From: Mycolicibacterium mageritense
GTDB lineage: Bacteria > Actinomycetota > Actinomycetes > Mycobacteriales > Mycobacteriaceae
DNA length: 64,000 nucleotides
Assembly (NCBI RefSeq): GCF_010727475.1
Contig: NZ_AP022567.1
Location: 1,178,001 to 1,242,000 of the forward strand
Direction of reading: 5' to 3'
The notes under the pieces are model-generated. The model made no database searches. It was not told where the DNA came from and was given only the letters and a program-made list of their open reading frames with translations. Positions 31,670 through 39,537 of this stretch are shown here, piece after piece. Within the stretch, counting starts at the first letter, position 1; the number at the start of each line of letters is the position of its first letter. Position numbers and translations under genes: made by a program.

Positions 31670-33181
31670 CTACACCGACGCGGCGACCAACGCGTCGCGC
31701 TTGGCCAGCTGGTGGTAGAGCACGAACGCGACGCCGCAGCCGATGAACCAGCTGTACTGTGCGGCGGTGTGCATGCCGGCGACCGACCCGCCGAGCAGCA
31801 CCGGCACGACGGCCAGCACCGCGCCGACGACGGTCGCGATCACCGCCACCCGGTTGTAACCGTTGCGGTACCAGTACTTTCCGGTCTCCGCCATGGTGAA
31901 CAGGTCGTCGACGACCACCTTCTGCCTGCGCACCAGGTAGTAGTCGGCGATCAGCACCCCGAACAGCGGGCCGATGAACGCGCCGAGGGTTTCCAGCGTG
32001 TAGTGGATGACCTCGGGGTTGTTGTACAGGTTCCACGGTGTGATCAGCACCGAACCGACCGCCGCGATCATGCCGCCGGCCCGCCAGCTGATGCGTTGCG
32101 GACTCACATTGGAGAAGTCGAACGCGGGACTGATGAAGTTCGCGACGATGTTGATGCCGATCGTGGCGATCGTGAACGTCAACGCGCCCAGCACGATTGC
32201 GAACGTCGAGTCGATCCGGGCGACGGTCTCGACCGGATCGGTGATGAGTTCCCCGAACACCGGCAGCGTCAACGATGCCGTCACGACCACCAGCACCGAG
32301 AACACCAGGAAGTTCACCGGCAAGCCGAGGAAGTTGCCCTTCTTCACCGCGGCGAACGACTTGCCGTAGCGCGAGAAGTCACCGAAGTTCAGCATCGGAC
32401 CGGAGAAGTAGGACACCACGAGTGCGATCGCGCCCAGCATGACCGGCACCGAACCCCAACCGGTGTAGGTCACCTCGCCGAGGTTGAGATCGATTGCACC
32501 CCAACCAGCTTTGTGGATCAGGTACCCGCACAGCACGAACATCACCACATAGACCGCGGGCCCGCAGAAGTCGATGAACTTGCGGATCGACTCCATGCCG
32601 CGCCAGAACACGCACGCCTGAAGCACCCACAACACCAGGAAGCTGCCCCAGCCCAGCAGCGACAGGCCCGCGAAACCGTAGTCGGAGACCACCGCGTACG
32701 GCGCGAGCGCCGGGAACAGTTTGATCAGCACGATGTCAAGGGCAGCCGAGGCCAGGAATGTCTGGATGCCGTACCAGGCCACGGCGATGAGGCCGCGGAT
32801 GATGGCCGGGATGTTGGCGCCGAGCACACCGAACACCGTCCGGCAGATCACCGGATACGGCACGCCGGCGGCCTGACTGGGCTTGGCGACCAGGTTGCAC
32901 AGGAAGTAGACGATGGTGATGCCGATCAGCAGTGCCACGAGCACCTGCCAACTCGCCAAGCCCAGCGCGAAAAGGCTGCCAGCGGTCACGTAGCCGCCGA
33001 CGCTGTGCACGTCGGACATCCAGAACGCAAAGATGTTGTAGGAACCCCAGGTCTGCTTGCGCAGAGGAGCGAGATCCTCGTTGGTCAGCCGTGGGTCATA
33101 GCCGGGCTTGACGTCGCCGCTGCCGACCGGATGGCCGGCCGCCTCGACGAGATCCCCGGCGCCCACCACAGTTTCTGTCAT
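31670..33181 (-). CDS. NCS1-family nucleobase/allantoin/hydantoin permease
   Basis: 503-aa cytoplasmic-membrane symporter with about 12 helices. NCS1 features include the N-terminal cytosolic LTNEDLAPLRKQTWGSYNIFAFWMSDVHSVGGY region (NIFAFWMSDVHS is the telling part), SYFSGPMLNFGDFSRYGKS and ISPAFDFSNVSP. It probably takes up cytosine, uracil, allantoin or a hydantoin. The FWMSDVHSVGGY form is closest to the uracil/allantoin type. No catabolic genes are adjacent; a GntR regulator lies 78 bp upstream on the same strand. Confidence 0.9.
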   Translation of the reverse strand: MTETVVGAGDLVEAAGHPVGSGDVKPGYDPRLTNEDLAPLRKQTWGSYNIFAFWMSDVHSVGGYVTAGSLFALGLASWQVLVALLIGITIVYFLCNLVAKPSQAAGVPYPVICRTVFGVLGANIPAIIRGLIAVAWYGIQTFLASAALDIVLIKLFPALAPYAVVSDYGFAGLSLLGWGSFLVLWVLQACVFWRGMESIRKFIDFCGPAVYVVMFVLCGYLIHKAGWGAIDLNLGEVTYTGWGSVPVMLGAIALVVSYFSGPMLNFGDFSRYGKSFAAVKKGNFLGLPVNFLVFSVLVVVTASLTLPVFGELITDPVETVARIDSTFAIVLGALTFTIATIGINIVANFISPAFDFSNVSPQRISWRAGGMIAAVGSVLITPWNLYNNPEVIHYTLETLGAFIGPLFGVLIADYYLVRRQKVVVDDLFTMAETGKYWYRNGYNRVAVIATVVGAVLAVVPVLLGGSVAGMHTAAQYSWFIGCGVAFVLYHQLAKRDALVAASV

Positions 33182-33231
33182 GTCCCGACGTTAGGAACGA
33201 ACTGTTTCCCAGCCGTTTCCGCTGGGCTATG

Positions 33232-33243
33232 CCGCAATTGCGG
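33232..33243. promoter_or_regulatory. Palindrome upstream of NCS1 permease gene
   Basis: A perfect 12-bp palindrome CCGCAATTGCGG lies 50 bp before the permease start, between it and the GntR stop. A smaller hairpin CCCAGC/GCTGGG (33208-33226) follows toward the gene. The first may be an operator and the second a leader structure. Confidence 0.4.
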
Positions 33244-33259
33244 AAAAGATATATTCGGC

Positions 33260-33961
33260 TCAGGCCAGCAGGCCCGTATCGGTCGGCAAGGTCGCGATGA
33301 CGGCGTTGAGCCGAGCGGCGTGCGCCTCGGAGGCGGCCACCAGCCGTTCGGGGTCGCCGACCAGAAAAGCGTCGAGCATCGCGCGGTGGTCGGCGTGCAG
33401 CTGCGCGCGGTCGGCCGCACTGACGTGCACCATGGACTGCACGGGTTCGGTGACATTCCAGGCGGTTTCGAGCATGTGCAGCAGCCGGTGCATGCGGGAC
33501 GGCCGGGTCAGGGCGGCGTGGAACTGCCGGCTCTGCCGGTGGTAGGCGGCCGCGTCGTCATCGGCGATGGCCTGCTCCAGCAGGTGGTTCACGGCGACGG
33601 CCGCCGCCCGGTCGGTGTCGGTCGCATTCGCCACAGCCGCCAGCAGCGATGCCGATTCCAACGTCTCGCGCACAATGTACATTTCGCGCAGCTCCTGGGC
33701 CGTCAGCAGAGCCACGGTGTATCCGGAGTTCCGCTTGTGCGTGACGAGGCCCTCTCCCATCAGGGTTTTCAGCGCCTCCCGCACCGGGATCTGGCTGACC
33801 CGGAACACGTCGGCCACCTCGGCCAGCGGAATCGACGTGCCCGGCGGGACACCACCGGCGAGGATCGCGCGGCGCAGCTCGTCGAGCACAGCCTGCTGCG
33901 ACGGACCGTCCGCTGCGGCCACCAACTGTTCGAGCAGGGCCGAACGCCGTCGAGGCCGCAT
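33260..33961 (-). CDS. GntR-family (FadR subfamily) regulator
   Basis: 233-aa regulator. The N-terminal winged helix (VLDELRRAILAGGVPPGTSI, VFRVSQIPVREALKTLMGEGLV, GYTVA) is typical GntR; the C-terminal about 150 residues are an all-helical FCD domain (MYIVRETLESASL, FHAALTRPSRMHRLL, DHRAMLDAFLVGD) with the His/Asp metal-binding residues. It binds a small carboxylic acid in most relatives. It is upstream of and co-directional with the NCS1 permease gene and probably controls it. Start ATG 33961 is preferred over the longer frame. Confidence 0.88.
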   Translation of the reverse strand: MRPRRRSALLEQLVAAADGPSQQAVLDELRRAILAGGVPPGTSIPLAEVADVFRVSQIPVREALKTLMGEGLVTHKRNSGYTVALLTAQELREMYIVRETLESASLLAAVANATDTDRAAAVAVNHLLEQAIADDDAAAYHRQSRQFHAALTRPSRMHRLLHMLETAWNVTEPVQSMVHVSAADRAQLHADHRAMLDAFLVGDPERLVAASEAHAARLNAVIATLPTDTGLLA

Positions 33962-34019
33962 GGCAGGCGACGCTAGCGCGCGAATGTTGCGCGGCGTGGT
34001 CGGTGAGGTTTCCGGCCGA

Positions 34020-34928
34020 TTAGAGCCCTGCCGCGACTTCCCACAGCGCCCGCAGGTCACCGGGTTCGGTGCGCAACGGGCTCAGCGCGACGTCGGTGGC
34101 ACCGGCGTCGAGGTAGACCTGCAACTGGGCCCGCACCTGCGCAACGGATCCGATCGCCGCGAGTTCAGCCACGCTCGATACTCCCTCGCGCGCAATGACT
34201 TTCTGATACGACGGGATGGTCTCGTAGAACGACAGCCGCTGTGCGGCCACCTCGCGGGCCGCGGCGACATCGTCGGTGACGAGCGCCGGGACCATGGCGA
34301 CGACGCGTGGCGCGAGCCGGCCCGCGGCCGCGTCGGTGATGGTCGGCACGATGAATTCGCCCACGGTGCGCGGACCCGCGAGGAACGGCAGCGTCCCGTC
34401 GGCGAGTTCGCCGGTGACCCGCAACGCCTTGGGGCCCATCGCCGCCACGTACACCGGCACCGGAGTCCCGCCCGGCACCCGGACCGGCCACTCGGGGCTC
34501 GCGGTGAACTGGGCCCCGTGGTAGTCGACCGCGCCGTCGTCGAAGGTCGCCCGCAGCACCTCGAGATGCTCACGCAACCGGCCGACGGGATCGGTCCACA
34601 CCGTGCCAAACGCCTGATGTTCCGGGGCGTGTGAGCCCAGGCCGAGCCCCAGCGTGAAGTTGCCGTGCGTCGCGGCCTGCGCGGTCTGCGCCGCCGATGC
34701 GACCAGCAGCGGATGGCGCGGGTTGATCGGCACCACCGACGTGCCGACGCCGAGGCCGGGCACCGCGGCCCCGATCAGGCCGGCCAGCGTGATGGCGTCG
34801 ACGTCGAACTGCTGCGCGAGCCAGATCTGTCTGACACCCGCGGTAAAGGCGTTGCGCGCCTGGTTGATCGCGTCGTCGACGACGTTGGCGGCGGATGGAT
34901 TCAGGGGAAGCACTACTCCGGTCGGCAT
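34020..34928 (-). CDS. LLM-class F420-dependent oxidoreductase
   Basis: 302-aa luciferase-like TIM barrel starting MPTGVVLPLN. The pattern VRQIWLAQQFDVDAITLAGLIG, GTSVVPINPRHPLLVASAAQTAQ, FTLGLGLGSHAPEH and PVYVAAMGPKALRV is that of mycobacterial F420-dependent LLM proteins. The substrate is unknown. It is the last gene of a minus-strand run (alcohol dehydrogenase, two stress proteins, SRPBCC protein) with gaps of 25-39 bp, so it may be co-transcribed with them, although the SRPBCC gene also seems to have its own promoter. Confidence 0.86.
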   Translation of the reverse strand: MPTGVVLPLNPSAANVVDDAINQARNAFTAGVRQIWLAQQFDVDAITLAGLIGAAVPGLGVGTSVVPINPRHPLLVASAAQTAQAATHGNFTLGLGLGSHAPEHQAFGTVWTDPVGRLREHLEVLRATFDDGAVDYHGAQFTASPEWPVRVPGGTPVPVYVAAMGPKALRVTGELADGTLPFLAGPRTVGEFIVPTITDAAAGRLAPRVVAMVPALVTDDVAAAREVAAQRLSFYETIPSYQKVIAREGVSSVAELAAIGSVAQVRAQLQVYLDAGATDVALSPLRTEPGDLRALWEVAAGL

Positions 34929-34967
34929 ACTCGCACCAACCGGACCGGCGCGGCGCGCTATTCCGTT

Positions 34968-35411
34968 CTATTCACGGTGCGCGTTAACCATGACACGCTG
35001 CCGCAGCTGCTCGATCGCGACGTCGAGCACGGTCCGTTTGGCGCGATTGATCAGGAACTCGGGGATCGGCATGGCCAGGTCGACGAGGATGTCGAACCGC
35101 ACCCGGGTCTTGTCGATCTCCGGGGTCAGGTTGTACTCGATGTGCTGGCCGCGCTGCTGCAGGTTGGGCTCGGCGTCCCACACCATCCAGTACTCGCCCC
35201 AGTGGTACTCCAGTAACTCTTTGTCGGTGATGCCCAGCAATCGCATGGTGGCCTTGACGTGGTGAGGCCGGCCATCTGGGTAGCGATCGATGACCTCGAC
35301 GTGACGGTGCACCGAAGACCAGGATGGCAGGGCATCGACGTCGGCGAGCACCGCCATGATCGCCTCCGGCGAGGCGTCGAAGACGACTTCCCGCGATGCC
35401 CTGACTGCCAC
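34968..35411 (-). CDS. SRPBCC (polyketide cyclase/START-like) protein
   Basis: 147-aa lipid-binding fold of the SRPBCC superfamily, related to M. tuberculosis Rv0854/Rv0856/Rv0857. Features: REVVFDASPEAIMAVLADVDALPSW at the start, the TRVRFDILVDLAMPIPEFL strand-turn, and a C-terminal helix. It carries a hydrophobic pocket; the ligand is unknown. A paralogue of the same length lies at 47364-47807. A -10 box TACATT ends 7 nt before GTG 35411, so it may be transcribed on its own as a leaderless mRNA. Confidence 0.85.
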   Translation of the reverse strand: MAVRASREVVFDASPEAIMAVLADVDALPSWSSVHRHVEVIDRYPDGRPHHVKATMRLLGITDKELLEYHWGEYWMVWDAEPNLQQRGQHIEYNLTPEIDKTRVRFDILVDLAMPIPEFLINRAKRTVLDVAIEQLRQRVMVNAHRE

Positions 35412-35440
35412 ACCGGCAAATGTAGTGACTACCCCGCCGG

Positions 35441-36334
35441 CTAACTACCGGTTTCGGCCGATCGGCGTGCCACGATCACGGGCGTCTGCACCGATTCGAC
35501 GACCGTGGCGCTGACCGAGCCGAGCAGCATGCCGGTGAATCCGCCGCGGCCGCGGCTGCCGACGACCACCAGCTGGGCACCGTCCGACTGCTCGACCAGC
35601 TGATAGGCCGGACGGTCGCGTTGCACCACGCGCCGCACCGGCACATCCGGGTAGCGCTCGCACCAGCCGGCCAGCTGCTCGGACACCACGCGATCCTCCC
35701 GCGGTTTCAGCTCGGCCCACTTGACGTCGGGAAAGTCGTAGTCCAGGTCGTTCCAGGTGTGCACCACGACGAGTTCGACGCCGCGCCGGGACGCCTCGTC
35801 GAACGCGATCTCGGTGGCCAGCTCGGACGCCTGCGAGCCGTCGACACCGACGACCACGGGTGCGTCGTCGGCATGCTGCGGGCCGTCGTGGATCACCGCG
35901 ACCGGGCAATGGGCGTGCCGGACCAGGCTGGCGCTGACCGAACCGAGCAGCCGCCTGCCCCACTTACCGAGCCCACGGCAGCCGACCACCAAGAGGTCGG
36001 CGTTGTGGGAGTAGTCGATCAGCGTGCTGACCGAATGCCCGGACACCACCTCTGCGGCGAACTGCAGGGGTTCGCCGCCGGCCGTCACCTTGTTCGCGAG
36101 GTCGCGGGCCTGCGCCACGATCTCCTGACCGCGCTTCTTCTGCCACGCCCAGTAGTCGTCGGGAAGGCCCATGTCGAGCCACGCAGGCGCGGCCGCGATG
36201 GGCAGGGCGTGGACAAAGGTCAGTGGCACCCGGCGCAGCGCCGCGTCCCGCGCGGCCCATGCCACGGCCGCATCGGACGGCGGCGAGCCGTCGACTCCGA
36301 CGACGATGCCGTGGCGAACCGGCTCTGCAGACAT
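35441..36334 (-). CDS. Universal stress protein, tandem UspA domains
   Basis: 297-aa protein of two UspA domains (about 8-148 and 158-294). Both carry the ATP-binding motif G-2x-G-9x-G-S: VGCRGLGKWGRRLLGS in the first and VGSRGRGGFTGMLLGS in the second; each starts with VGVDGS. Tandem USPs in mycobacteria bind ATP and are induced in hypoxia or dormancy. An AAGGAG ribosome site precedes the ATG. It lies 25 bp behind the second USP gene and belongs to the alcohol dehydrogenase-USP-USP operon. Confidence 0.93.
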   Translation of the reverse strand: MSAEPVRHGIVVGVDGSPPSDAAVAWAARDAALRRVPLTFVHALPIAAAPAWLDMGLPDDYWAWQKKRGQEIVAQARDLANKVTAGGEPLQFAAEVVSGHSVSTLIDYSHNADLLVVGCRGLGKWGRRLLGSVSASLVRHAHCPVAVIHDGPQHADDAPVVVGVDGSQASELATEIAFDEASRRGVELVVVHTWNDLDYDFPDVKWAELKPREDRVVSEQLAGWCERYPDVPVRRVVQRDRPAYQLVEQSDGAQLVVVGSRGRGGFTGMLLGSVSATVVESVQTPVIVARRSAETGS

Positions 36335-36359
36335 GTGAATCTCCTTTGCTGGTAGGTGT

Positions 36360-37253
36360 TTACGATTCGGGATCGCGGCAGATCAACACCGGCACCGGGC
36401 TGTGGTGCAGCATGTTGAGGCTCGTGGATCCGAGCAGCGTGCCGGCCAGGGCGTTACGGCCCCTGGTGCCCACCACGACCAGTTGCGCGTCCTCGGCGTG
36501 GCGCAGCAGCGCCTTGCCCGGGGATACGGGTTCGACGAAGCACTTGGCCTCGACCGACGGATGCTTGGTGTTTGCACCGTCGACGGACTCGGTCAGCGCG
36601 ACCAGTTCGGCCGCCTCCAGGCCTTCCCAGTCGATGAGGAACGGGATGGTGACACCGGCCTCGGGCGGCGCGGTGAACGACAGCGACCGCACCGCGGCCA
36701 GGCCCGCGCCGAAGCGCTCGGCGAATTCGAACGCCGCCGCCAGTGCTGCCGCGGCTGCAGGGCTGTCGTCGACGCCCACGACGATCGGACCGTCCCCCGG
36801 TTCGAACCGATCCCCACGGAACGCCACCACGGGACATGCGGCCCGGGTCGCCACCGACAGCGATATCGAGCCGAGCAGCAGCGCCGCGGCCGGCGTCACC
36901 GACTTGCCGCCCAGCACCACGAGCCGCGCCTCCCGGCTGGCTTCGATCAGTGCTTCATCGGCGGGTTCGTTCACCGAAGCCGTCGTCACCGTCAGGTCGG
37001 GCCGACCGGATCGGACCGCGTCGGCCGCGGCTTTGAGGTAGAGCTCGGCACAGTCCTGCTGGTAGGACATCATCGCCGCGGTCATGGCGGCGGCGGTCTG
37101 AGTCAGGTTGCGGCCGAGGACCGGCAGCGCGTACACGATGTGCAGCGGCGCACCGAACCTGTCGGCAACGGCGCCTGCCCAACGCGCGGCGTCGATCGCC
37201 GAGTCACTGCCGTCGATTCCGACCACGACCGGTTTGGTGGCGGGATTCGTCAT
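36360..37253 (-). CDS. Universal stress protein, tandem domains (one with degenerate ATP site)
   Basis: 297-aa tandem USP, paralogous to the neighbouring one. The second domain has an intact ATP motif (VGTRGRNALAGTLLGS); the first has LGGKSVTPAAALLLGS, in which the middle Gly of G-2x-G-9x-GS is Ser, so that site may not bind ATP. Both domains start with VGIDGS/VGVDDS. It is 29 bp downstream of the alcohol dehydrogenase and 25 bp upstream of the other USP, all on the minus strand, under the putative DosR boxes. Confidence 0.92.
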   Translation of the reverse strand: MTNPATKPVVVGIDGSDSAIDAARWAGAVADRFGAPLHIVYALPVLGRNLTQTAAAMTAAMMSYQQDCAELYLKAAADAVRSGRPDLTVTTASVNEPADEALIEASREARLVVLGGKSVTPAAALLLGSISLSVATRAACPVVAFRGDRFEPGDGPIVVGVDDSPAAAAALAAAFEFAERFGAGLAAVRSLSFTAPPEAGVTIPFLIDWEGLEAAELVALTESVDGANTKHPSVEAKCFVEPVSPGKALLRHAEDAQLVVVGTRGRNALAGTLLGSTSLNMLHHSPVPVLICRDPES

Positions 37254-37282
37254 GTTGTCGTTCTCCCTTACTTCGATGCGGA

Positions 37283-38329
37283 TCAGTGGGTAGCGGTCAG
37301 CAGAACTTTCAGCGCACCGGTCTCACCAGCGCGGCCGAACACGTCGTAGGCGGATTCGAAATCGCCGATCCCGAACCGGTGGGTGATCATCCGAGCCGTG
37401 TCGAGCTGACCGCTCACCACCAGCCCGATCAGCGTCGGCGTCGAACACGTGTCGACGAGGCCTGTGGTGATCGTGAGGTCTTTGCCCCAGATGCGCTCGA
37501 GGTGCAGCGTGGCAGGGGCGCCGTGGACACCGATGTTCGCGAGGTGTCCACCGGGGCGCACCAGTTCGACTGCCTGCTCGAAGGTTTCGGGCAGGCCGAC
37601 GGCCTCCATCACGACGTCGGCACCGAGACCCGCGGTCAGCTCGTCGATCACGGCGCGGGGATTGTCCCGGCTCGGATTCACCACCACATCGGCGCCGAAC
37701 TTGCGCGCCGACTCCAGGCGGGAGTCCGCAATGTCGATGGCGACGATGTGGCTGGGACTCACCAGCCCGGCCGTCATGATCGCCGCAAGACCGATCGGTC
37801 CGGCGCCGACGATCGCGACGACGTCGGCGGGCCGCACCGCGCCTGCCAACACCCCCACTTCGTAGGACGTCGGCAGGATGTCGGCGAGCATGACCATCTG
37901 CTCGTCGGTGACGCCGTCGGGAATCTTGTAGGTGGATCGGTCGGCGAATGGAACACGTACATACTCGGCCTGCGTGCCGTCGATCATGTGGCCAAGAATC
38001 CAGCCGCCACCGCCGAGGCATTGCCCGTAACGCCCTTCGCGGCAGAACCGGCAATTGCCGCAGGCGCTCACACACGACACCAGTACGCGGTCCCCGACGG
38101 CGAGAGTCTGCACGGCCGCACCGACAGCGGTCACCGTGCCCACGGCTTCGTGACCGAGAATGCGACCGGGTACCACCTCCGGCACATCACCTTTGAGGAT
38201 GTGCAGGTCGGTGCCACAGATGGTGACCGCATCGACCTGCACGATGGCGTCGGTCGCGAACTGAATCGACGGGTCCGGAACCTCAGTCCAGGCGCGGTCG
38301 TGCGGGCCCTGGTAGACGAGCGCTTTCAT
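37283..38329 (-). CDS. Zinc-dependent alcohol dehydrogenase
   Basis: 348-aa medium-chain dehydrogenase. Catalytic zinc ligands are Cys in TICGTDLHIL and His-Glu in GHEAVG; the structural zinc site has the four-Cys loop CVSACGNCRFCREGRYGQC (the C-x2-C-x2-C-x7-C pattern). The NAD-binding motif is VAIVGAGPIGLAAI. It oxidises an alcohol or reduces an aldehyde with NAD(P); the substrate is not known. Start ATG 38329 is canonical (MKALVYQGP). It is the first gene of an operon with two universal stress proteins, a typical mycobacterial low-oxygen setting. Confidence 0.92.
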   Translation of the reverse strand: MKALVYQGPHDRAWTEVPDPSIQFATDAIVQVDAVTICGTDLHILKGDVPEVVPGRILGHEAVGTVTAVGAAVQTLAVGDRVLVSCVSACGNCRFCREGRYGQCLGGGGWILGHMIDGTQAEYVRVPFADRSTYKIPDGVTDEQMVMLADILPTSYEVGVLAGAVRPADVVAIVGAGPIGLAAIMTAGLVSPSHIVAIDIADSRLESARKFGADVVVNPSRDNPRAVIDELTAGLGADVVMEAVGLPETFEQAVELVRPGGHLANIGVHGAPATLHLERIWGKDLTITTGLVDTCSTPTLIGLVVSGQLDTARMITHRFGIGDFESAYDVFGRAGETGALKVLLTATH

Positions 38330-38402
38330 GATCGCCTTGACCTCTCGCGGCAGGTGGGAGCAGCCATGTCCCCATGCTCGTCCCGACGCAGCGACCACAC
38401 CA

Positions 38403-38438
38403 GCGGTCAATGGGCCCTATCCGAGGGTCTAAATGCCC
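38403..38438 (-). promoter_or_regulatory. Putative DosR (DevR) boxes
   Basis: On the minus strand, GGGCATTTAGACCCT (38424-38438) matches the published DosR pattern GGGACTTTNGNCCCT except for the swapped AC. A weaker second site, GGGCCCATTGACCGC (38403-38417), follows 6 bp closer to the gene. They lie 74-109 bp upstream of the alcohol dehydrogenase start, as tandem DosR sites usually do. The rest of this 341-bp gap (38330-38671) holds no gene that I can support. Confidence 0.5.
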
Positions 38439-38671
38439 TACCGGGCTGTTCTCAGTTCGATCCACTTCGTCACGAACTTGTCGATTCCGGAGGCCGGTGC
38501 CGCATTCATCCCGGTTCGCTCACGCGACCGCGAGCACCCGGAGGGTCTCGTCGTCAGGCGACGGTCACCGCTGACCTCCTTGGCCTCCTTGGCCGTCACG
38601 TGTGGTCGGGCGGTAGGGCGATCCAACGTCCTCGCCGTGATCGCACTGCTCGGCCACTTGCTCCCGGAGCA

Positions 38672-38806
38672 CTAGGGACACCAGTCGTCGTCTTCGTCCC
38701 CGAGCGGCGGGCGCGGCTCGCGCATCACCCGCACCGCCCAGATCACGCCGCAGATCACCGCGCCGACGATCGCCCAGAAGAGCAGCTGTCCCGCCAGTGC
38801 GGCCAT
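38672..38806 (-). CDS. Small single-pass membrane protein, 44 aa
   Basis: A short open frame, 44 codons from ATG 38806 to TAG 38672-38674. A perfect GAGGAGG (38814-38820) lies 7 nt upstream of this ATG; an ATG two codons earlier is too close to it. The predicted protein has one hydrophobic helix (LLFWAIVGAVICGVIWAV, residues about 7-24), a positive RVMREPRP stretch and an acidic DEDDDWCP tail. The charge pattern predicts an N-out/C-in helix. I do not recognise a family. It stands alone between the DosR-type operon and the type VII secretion locus. Confidence 0.7.
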   Translation of the reverse strand: MAALAGQLLFWAIVGAVICGVIWAVRVMREPRPPLGDEDDDWCP

Positions 38807-38965
38807 CGTCATACCTCCTCGGAGTCGTTCAATACGGCACTTCGCCTTAACAGTTCATCCGCAAGGGGTGTGCGCCACAGCAGTGGTGACACACTCGAAG
38901 GGCCAGTCGTCGGGCGCCGTGATCAAACGTGCCACCGCCGAGTTCCATCAGCCTGTAGCACCGCA

Positions 38966-39523
38966 TCAGGTCCACACCATCGATGCGGCCAGAAACAGAC
39001 CCCATCCGAATCCCGCGCCGTATCGTCTTCCGCCCCATTCGAATTCATGCAGTTCTTGCGCAGGAAGATATTCATCGAACAGAGCTGACGTGGAGGTCAC
39101 GGTAACCGGCCCGAAGTGTTGTGCGAAGTCAGCCGTGTCCATGCTCCACGGCGGCTGGTCGGTCGGAGCCTCGGCGACTCTCACCTGCCCTCGGACGCGC
39201 CTGTACCCGGCAGCCCGAATCGATCCGTCGCGGTCGGCGGTAGCGGTGAAATCGAAGTCCGGCCACAGGATTCCCGGAAACGTCAGCGAGCCAATCTCGG
39301 GCGTTTCTGCCCCGACGAGTGCCCGGAGGTTCTCGAACTGAGTCGTCTCGTCATTCAGCAGGTCGGCTACCCGCCGATGGATGCGTTCTGCATCGCTCAA
39401 CGACAGGCCGTGCTCGACGAGCTTCGCCTCGCGCACGGCGTCTCGGTTGATCAGGCCGTACTTCATGGTCACCAACAGGTACACCTCGAAATCAAGCGCA
39501 CCAACGAGGGGGGCCGCGTTCAT
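38966..39523 (-). CDS. Conserved hypothetical, 3' partner of the type VII effector candidate
   Basis: 185-aa cytosolic-looking protein, not recognised. It has no signal peptide. The N-terminal half is helical (ALDFEVYLLVTMKYGLINRD, HGLSLSDAERIHRRVADLL), the second half beta-rich, ending with a hydrophobic GFGWGLFLAASMVW tail that could be a short membrane anchor. ATG 39523 has GAGGAG 6 nt upstream; an in-frame ATG at 39541 overlaps the stop of the effector gene (ATGA), so the genes are coupled either way. The position suggests an immunity protein or chaperone for the upstream gene, which is inference from context only. Confidence 0.6.
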   Translation of the reverse strand: MNAAPLVGALDFEVYLLVTMKYGLINRDAVREAKLVEHGLSLSDAERIHRRVADLLNDETTQFENLRALVGAETPEIGSLTFPGILWPDFDFTATADRDGSIRAAGYRRVRGQVRVAEAPTDQPPWSMDTADFAQHFGPVTVTSTSALFDEYLPAQELHEFEWGGRRYGAGFGWGLFLAASMVWT

Positions 39524-39537
39524 CACTGTCTCCTCTG

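Noticed and set aside
31712..33976. 754-codon plus-strand frame over the permease and GntR genes
   Set aside because: Shadow of two solid genes; composition is His/Asp/Arg-rich without domains.
38433..38675. 80-codon plus-strand frame in the spacer before the small membrane protein
   Set aside because: No ribosome site, and its first bases overlap the putative DosR box; the translation has no coherent features.
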